Below are positions 57,997 to 64,000 of a DNA stretch of 64,000 nucleotides, piece after piece (position 1 is the stretch's first letter; every line of letters starts with the position of its first letter). Under the pieces are notes generated by a model. The model did no database searches and had not been told where the DNA came from. It was given only the letters and a program-made list of their open reading frames with translations. The DNA lies in NCBI RefSeq assembly GCF_010183535.1, contig NC_071333.1, positions 5,826,587 to 5,890,586 on the forward strand, in the 5' to 3' direction. The position numbers and the translations under genes were made by a program. This stretch comes from Caenorhabditis remanei. Taxonomy: Eukaryota; Nematoda; Chromadorea; Rhabditida; Rhabditidae.

Positions 57997-58612
57997 TTAG
58001 GAAGGAACTTTGGAGCATTCCGCATCTGTGCAAATCTTGGCTTTGACCAACTTCCAACCGGTCGGACTTTTTGAGTTCTGAAAGTTCAATATATGAACAT
58101 TTATGATTTTAGTGGCTTTAGCAAAAAATGGCCAGACTCCTTAAATTTCCACTCAAAAACTGACCTTTTGCAAAAAGACTTTGGTAAGGTAGGAGTTTGT
58201 GCCTTCGGAATGGGAATACGTGAAAGTGACGGTTCCTTCAATCTGTGAGACGACAGATTTCACAGAATTTACGGCTTTATGAATTTTGTGATTGAAACGG
58301 AGAGATTTGAAGTTAGCCGACGACAAAGCAAAAAACGAGTCCAAATCTGTGATTAGAGTTATAGGGGATGAATCTGAAGTTGAATGAATTACCTGTTCCA
58401 TTATTCACGAGCTGATAAAGGGACGTGTTGTTTCTAATGCTCATAGCGTTTCTAACGGCATCCAAATGATTCTCGAGAACATCAATGGGTGACTTTTCAG
58501 CCATCTTGCGTTGGACTGGGGGTTCATAGTTTTGGAATGGAAGGTCTCCTTGTTGGAATGCTGACGTGGTAGCTGACAGGACAAAGAGAAGTAGGAAAGC
58601 TAACACTCTCAT
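57997..58612 (-). CDS. Secreted NTF2-like domain protein
   Basis: Exons 58612-58393, 58346-58165 and 58077-57997 give 483 nt, 160 residues, in phase. A signal peptide (MRVLAFLLLFVLSATTSAF) precedes a compact domain with the layout of the small secreted NTF2-like proteins of Caenorhabditis. This is an opening helix (VLENHLDAVRNAMSIRN) followed by NTSLYQLV, D-x2-FF near the pocket, a curved sheet (QIEGTVTFTYSHSEGTN, SYLTKVFLQK) and a final TGWKLVKAKICTDAEC. Two Cys at the end could form a disulfide. Catalytic function is not predicted. The ATG lies close behind the upstream region with no clear operon partner. Confidence 0.75.
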
Positions 58613-59031
58613 TTCGAGATGAAACGATAAATGTTGACGTTTCCGTAGGTTTTTATACCAGATTCATACTGACTTCTGTTCCCAAAGTCTCAATGGGAAA
58701 CTTGAAAGTCGGCTTGTTTTGAAGTTAGCATTTGAGAAATTATCAATGGGAATTGATGTTCCAGTTATACAGTTTTCTCAAAGAGTATGAGAATGTGAAG
58801 ATCACTGAGAAAACATACGATGCAAAAACTGTGATACCGGGATAAATTCACTTGGATTTGAATATCTGCGATGATTGATTACGATATTTCATATCTAGTA
58901 CCCAGGTAAGTTTTTGGTATTTATAAATTTCATATTGAAATGCAATATAAATCAATTCGTACAAATGAATTATTTCGGATTTAGAGAAAGTAACAAGAAA
59001 AAGGACGTAAGAGGCGGTTGGCGGTTGGCGC

Positions 59032-59539
59032 TTATTGGCGGTTGACATGAGCCTGAATATTTTCCAACGCTGCCATCTGGCCTCTGACAGATTGCTGAAA
59101 AACACTCCATTCTTATTGGACATAATATAACTTATTGCATACCTCCATTATTTCAGCAAAGATGTGCTGGCCATTGGCCACGGCATGGAGGAAACATTGT
59201 CCGTTCATTTGGAACATGTGCACATCGTCGTCCGCATCTCCGATGAAAACTGCTGTCATTCTCTTTCCATAGAAGCGACTGACAACGTCAGTTACCGTCA
59301 ACTGTAAAATGTTTGTTGAGCACTCACTAAATTGAAGTTAATAGTTTGAAAATAAAGTTTCTTTCATTCCTCAAAAAAATCTGCAAGGATATGTAATAGA
59401 CACTCACAGTATGGAAGTGGAGAGTGGTGAACTCTCTCTCAGCAAAAAGGCGTGGGCTCTTAAGATCCACGGTAACAACTTTGATTGATCCAATGAACAT
59501 CGGCTCGAAATCTCTACAAGCGACAAGATCGCTGCACAT
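59032..59539 (-). CDS. Three-exon gene, unknown family (5' end uncertain)
   Basis: Exons 59539-59408, 59301-59143 and 59094-59032 give 354 nt, 117 residues, all in phase. The first ATG is directly behind a TTTTCAG acceptor, so it could be a trans-spliced start or an internal exon of a longer gene. The protein has short strands (MFIGSIKVVTVDLKSPRLF, MTAVFIGDADDDVHMFQMNG) and a C-terminal helix (GQMAALENIQAHVNRQ). No signal peptide or known motif. The stop codon lies in a GGCGGTT short repeat. It sits 420 bp upstream of the NTF2-like gene on the same strand. Confidence 0.65.
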
Positions 59540-59708
59540 CTGAAAACCAAATTGTTTAGAACAGTTTCAACGTAAAAATTGAAATGTTAGAAGAAAGTTA
59601 ACAGAAGAACGATTGGGAAGAAATTATTTCATTCAACCGTATCTCAGCTTTAGATGATTCTTACAATTCTAGACTTTTAGACTTTCCCCACCTCACTTCG
59701 GATTTATG

Positions 59709-59835
59709 CCATGGCGCAGTCGGTTACCGCTTCAAACTTATGCGGGGAGGGTGGGAGCCGTCAAGCAGTCAAGCACAAGCCCCCTAAGCGAAATCTATCT
59801 ACCACATCCATCTGGCACGTTATAGAGCCAGGTGG
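59709..59835 (+). repeat. tRNA-like segment, candidate SINE relic
   Basis: GCCATGGCGCAGTCGGTTAC resembles a tRNA 5' end with an A box (TGGCGCAGTCGG). A GC-rich downstream part includes GGGTGGGAGCC and AGCCAGGTGG. No anticodon arm or T-arm pairs properly, so it is not a tRNA gene. It is unlike the surrounding AT-rich DNA and could be a SINE head. Confidence 0.35.
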
Positions 59836-59839
59836 AACA

Positions 59840-62440
59840 GTATAGTTCTAGTTTCCAGCAAATATCTAATGTGTATGTAGGGGCAGGTTACAAACGCACT
59901 AAAACAATTTTCAAATTGCTGCCTACAAGAAAAAAAACATGTTTTTGTTTCAAAAAGGGAAAAACGAAATCAAAAAAAGGTGGCACCGGTCGGAAAGAAA
60001 TGGAGAGGAAGTAAACAATGATGTGACGGTAACCCAAAGTTTTTATTTTATATATCGTAACAGTGTGCAAAGAAATCAGAACGGTGGTATGTCTGCCCAG
60101 TACGGTCTCCTATCTGAGCTGTGCCTTGTCAAAACTGTCCCTTCCCAGAACTAATCGAAATATTATAGTAAAATACACGTGAGAAAAATTAAGAGACTTT
60201 GGCTTCCATTTGTTCACTTCCTTGAGTGAAAATAAGTTCTAATAAGAAAAAAAAATAACTCTGACAAGTCGGAATAACTCTGACAAGTCAGTTTTGAAAA
60301 GATCACTGTTCTGGAAAGAGGCGGTTCTGAGAAGAGACAGTTCTGTAGGAAAATCTATGGAAAGACATACTTCCGTGAAATGATGTGAAATAGTAATACA
60401 AATGCTTTTGAAACAACTTTTCTTGATATCGGCTTCATAATTTTATCGAAAAGATGCAAATAATTTATCAAAAATTTCTTGTCTGATTCCAACGGAAAAA
60501 TCGTAGAGATCTTCTTAAATAGTTGATTTCCTATTCGACGAACGCAGCCAAAACGTATAAACATTTCACAAATGAAAGTGACTGGTACATACTTGAATCA
60601 ACTTGCTCGCTCAAGTTGTAATAATAATTGATGACAGTTTGTAAATCGTGAGAAGACATTCATTGTTACGTCTATCCAGTGCTTAACGATAGACACAGAC
60701 ACAATGGTTTGAACGATTCATGTGTAACTTGAGAATAAACACATGTTGCAGCCAAATCAGAATATTTTACAAATGAAATTGAATGGTATCTGAACCAAAT
60801 GTTCGGTATAGAAACCAAAATAAAAGAGATTTTGACGTGTATGTTTCCATATTTAGATGATTATGAAAGCCGCAAAGAAAATATGAAGAAGGACCATCAC
60901 AAAATAAGCCTTCTGTTCTGAGAAACAACAAAAAACTTCAGGTGTTCTAACTTTAAAACGATTAGAAAAATCAAAAACAGAACGATTTTTTATTGGAATG
61001 AAAAAATATGAGGAAAGCAAACAGAAAAACAGCGAAGGAAAGTTTCCGAGTGACATTTATAGTATGGTTCTCATGAAAATATAATTAAATCAAGAGAAAC
61101 AAAAAAAATGGTGGGGAAGGAAAAAACCAAGATGCACAATAACTATAATGTGAACGAACAGATTTAATTGATTTCATACAAAAAACGTTGATTCCCAGAA
61201 CTTGACAAAACAGTTTTTTTTCAGATTTTCAAAATCAGCATCGATACATCAATGTTTTCGATAAACAAAAAAAATGTATAAACCTTCTTAGATTTTTGTC
61301 ATTAACATTCATTTTTTCGGTCTCCTTAATTCTTTGGTTTTCATATTCAAAATCTCTTCTTCAGAGTCGACGACATTTTGAAAACAGGCCAATTTAACAA
61401 ATCCAATGAAAAAAGGAAAAACAATAGGAGGATTAGAGAGCTTCCTATATTTGAGACAGAATAGGGTAAAGGATGATGTAAAGATAACGTGAAAGTAGAC
61501 GCGTACTACAATTTTCTTCTACCTGGCTGATTTCCGTCTTGGTGGTGTCTGACTCTCAATTTCCAGTTTAGTTTTTCATGATTTTGAGCAGCTTCAAATA
61601 TTGTGACGCCACAGGTATAAGTACAAATTATGTTTGTGAGGATCTGCATTTAATCTTTGGACAACTGTTTGTTTAAAACCTGAAAGTTATCTCCCGCAGG
61701 GTATCGAGCGATTTTTTGACCTATCACTATGATTCATTTTGCCTCCATTTCTTGATAAACGGAAACCTTAAATTTTCAATCCATTAGCAGGTAACCCGGA
61801 TGCTATTACGTCACAGTGGACAATTGTTTTTTGGCCCGTTCTTAAAATCGCGTAGGTATGAGCGTGCGATCGATGAAACATGAGAAACCATTTTTTCTTC
61901 TTTTTTTGCTACCTCCAGAATAGGTGCATTAAATAGTTATATTTTTTTTAATTCACTTCGGTTGTATCAGTTGCTATTTGCCTTTCATCTCGAATCAAAA
62001 TAAGTTAAGCCAGCAAACGGTGGCAGATGCTTTTTCTTAGATAGCTATTTAGAAACCGCATGAAGAATCATGAGAGATACTACAAAAAGATATTTAGGTT
62101 GTCTACTACTGATGTGAGAGAGATTGTAAGAAGGAGACGTATGTGTGCATTAATATGCTTGAGTGAAATTGCGTAGTACGCAATAACTTTATCTCGTGAA
62201 AATAAAGGTTGCAGTATTGAAAATTCATTGGTTGTGTCGGCATAACCCACTTTTGTCAGGAATACATATTTTTAACATGATTTTCCTTTATTTATCTGAA
62301 CTAGCCACAAAAACTATTTTCTCATCGAATAATATCTCGGTCCCCATTTATTTCTCAATGCATGTAAATGTTTTACATTGAAAATGCTTTATAGCCAATA
62401 TTATTCTCATAATTGTCACTTTCTAACCAGGTGCCCGTTA
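59840..62440. other. Long gene-free interval
   Basis: No gene or repeat family recognised on either strand. Open frames are short and AT-driven. Confidence 0.35.
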
Positions 62441-62447
62441 ATTAAAA

Positions 62448-62840
62448 TCATCGGAAATCCAGTACACGGGGATTTCCACAACACAATATCCCCGATTGTG
62501 ACCGTTTTGCGACAGGTGGAAAATCAATAGTAATATTTTGAAAATTGTTGTGCACACGACGTTTTCCCGAAGATCTTCTGTATAGTCTTTTGAACCAGCC
62601 AAATTCTACATTTTCGGAAATTCTTAGCTTTCGAACCACATTATTGACAGGGAGCCAATTTTTGTCGGAGATAATGGAAGAACGCGTAACAAAGTGTTGT
62701 AAGGGTACAATTGGCATTTGCATGACATGAACATAGCTCATAGATTTTGCTTTTGAGATCAGTATGGGAGGATACCTGTTTTTTCCAAGCTCATTGCCTC
62801 CGTCATAAACTGTTGAAGTTACGTCAGCTAAACAACGCAT
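62448..62840 (-). CDS. Doubtful single-exon ORF
   Basis: A 130-codon frame begins with ATG at 62840, one base after a TATTTCTCAG site that could be a trans-splice acceptor. It contains MRCLADVTSTVYDGGNELG, a basic middle (RRSSGKRRVHNN) and a Ser/Gly end. Composition is less biased than chance frames nearby. A GTATCC donor-like site after residue 22 might start an intron instead. No homology recognised. Confidence 0.35.
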   Translation of the reverse strand: MRCLADVTSTVYDGGNELGKNRYPPILISKAKSMSYVHVMQMPIVPLQHFVTRSSIISDKNWLPVNNVVRKLRISENVEFGWFKRLYRRSSGKRRVHNNFQNITIDFPPVAKRSQSGILCCGNPRVLDFR

Positions 62841-62859
62841 TCTGAGAAATAATAACACA

Positions 62860-64000
62860 TTTCTTTGAGAACATCCTTCCTCCAGAAGGCGATAGACCCT
62901 CGAAAAAATGAAATGTTCTATCCTCTCACCAAAAATGACGGATTTCTCGTTGTTCTCATACCAACAAACTCTTATGTGCTCTCATAAATGTGCTCACACC
63001 ATATAATTTGGCTCTGTCTTCCTTCGCTTTCTTTTTTCAATGTTTTTAAAAATCTTTTTCGGGTTGGTTGGAATAAAAATCAATTGAAAAAAAGAAAATA
63101 GAAGAAAAGCCCGTCAAAATTAATTTCCGGTTTTTTGGTTGAGATAACTTCTTTCAACTTTTTACGAATTGTTAGTCGTGATTGCAATCCTAAAAAAGTG
63201 ATGATGCCGCAAAGTCTTCTTTGTGATATTCGGTTTCTCTGTTGTGACTGAAAGCATTGTCATCCAGTTTCTGATATTTTAGTATACATTTTGAGTTCCA
63301 CATCTTCCCTGCCCTCTCGCTTGTATCACACACCCTCTCTCTATTCAGCGTAACAGATTCATTTCTAACCTAATAGTGCTTTAATCCTTCTCTAGAACAT
63401 TTTTCCCTTGTTTCACGTTTACTCGAAGTTTTTGTCACAGCTGCCCTGGTGGTGACTGCAATATTCTTAAGAGAGAAGACAATCTTCAAAATGTGTCCTC
63501 GAAAAAGTTTACCAAAAGCCACGAAAACTGCTCCAAACCAAAAAAAAAACTTATCCAGGCACTAATGTCTCTCTCCGTACTTCTTTTCATTATTCTAGAG
63601 TGATCTCCATTTAAAGATGAGTACACTCAAACAAGCACATCTGCCTTTTCGCTGTGATTTCATGGGCGGTACTCGGTTTTTAATGCTGCCTTGAACTTCA
63701 AATCTGCAAAGAATTTCAACAAACTCGTTTTGCTTGGAAGTTCCAAAGAAAAATATGCTTGCTGCCAATTATAACGATTAATTTTGCACCCTACTTGCTC
63801 AGATCAAATTTTTATCAATCCTCATTTAGAACCGAAAAACCCCAAATTAGTCTTTTCAACATCTCGTCGTTTTGGATGTAAGATTACACGGCACTCTAAC
63901 TAGTTTTCTAGGTGGCCTAGTTTACGTATTCGTGTTGTAAATTCAATTTTTTGTGATTGATTAAATAATATATGTATACAGGGAAAGCTAAACATGAACT
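62860..64000. other. Gene-free right end
   Basis: No supported gene. Pyrimidine-rich DNA at 63300-63420 could be upstream sequence of a gene outside the window. A short ATG frame at 63491 gives only about 24 residues. Confidence 0.3.

Noticed and set aside
57815..58000. 61-codon plus-strand ORF
   Set aside because: No ATG at its start, and it overlaps the last exon of the NTF2-like gene on the other strand.
59709..59780. Functional tRNA gene
   Set aside because: Only the A-box arm resembles a tRNA; anticodon and T arms do not pair.

Overview
The window looks like nuclear DNA of a nematode close to Caenorhabditis. It is AT-rich. Many genes have very short introns (about 43-54 nt) with TTTCAG-type acceptors. 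Several start codons sit just behind a TTTCAG-like site, as expected for spliced-leader trans-splicing. The recognisable families also fit a nematode: DOT1, a cluster of small RING proteins, transthyretin-like and secreted NTF2-like proteins, and a major sperm protein (MSP) relic. All gene models were built by hand from splice sites and reading-phase agreement.

Layout. 1-9.4 kb is mostly decayed: an acidic pseudogene on the minus strand (1-1560), other gene relics, a series of short GC-rich hairpins (3.4-4.4 kb) and a tRNA-like SINE candidate. 10.35-11.41 kb is a dead mariner element flanked by TA. From 10.2 to 20.3 kb a two-gene block occurs twice: a plus-strand gene (A at 11.5-12.7 kb, B at 17.7-18.4 kb) converging on a minus-strand RING gene (14.8-15.2 kb and 19.5-20.3 kb). 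A third, broken RING copy lies at 21.5-21.9 kb. 22.9-27.7 kb is a seven-exon DOT1-type histone H3K79 methyltransferase gene. Its 2.5-kb intron holds a palindrome, a possible nested ORF and a Penelope-like (GIY-YIG) retroelement relic.

27.8-32.5 kb is empty of recognisable genes. 32.6-36.3 kb carries two minus-strand genes: a lysine/glutamate-rich coiled-coil protein and a type I membrane protein. An intron of the second contains a 637-bp foldback element with an 8-bp target duplication. 39.4-45 kb mixes LTR-retrotransposon relics (protease and gag), a secreted transthyretin-like gene, a Tc/mariner fragment, a duplicated segment and a truncated MSP-domain relic. 45.8-47.8 kb has a disrupted secreted-protein gene and a two-zinc-finger exon of Ikaros/hunchback type. 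A tRNA-Thr(CGT) lies at 47.94-48.02 kb.

48.5-64 kb holds an unrecognised seven-exon gene, an AGC kinase like p70 S6 kinase, a six-exon coiled-coil gene, a secreted NTF2-like gene, a short three-exon gene, a second SINE-like relic and one doubtful single-exon ORF. Apart from the A/B-RING block, which looks like local duplication with decay, neighbouring genes show no shared pathway.
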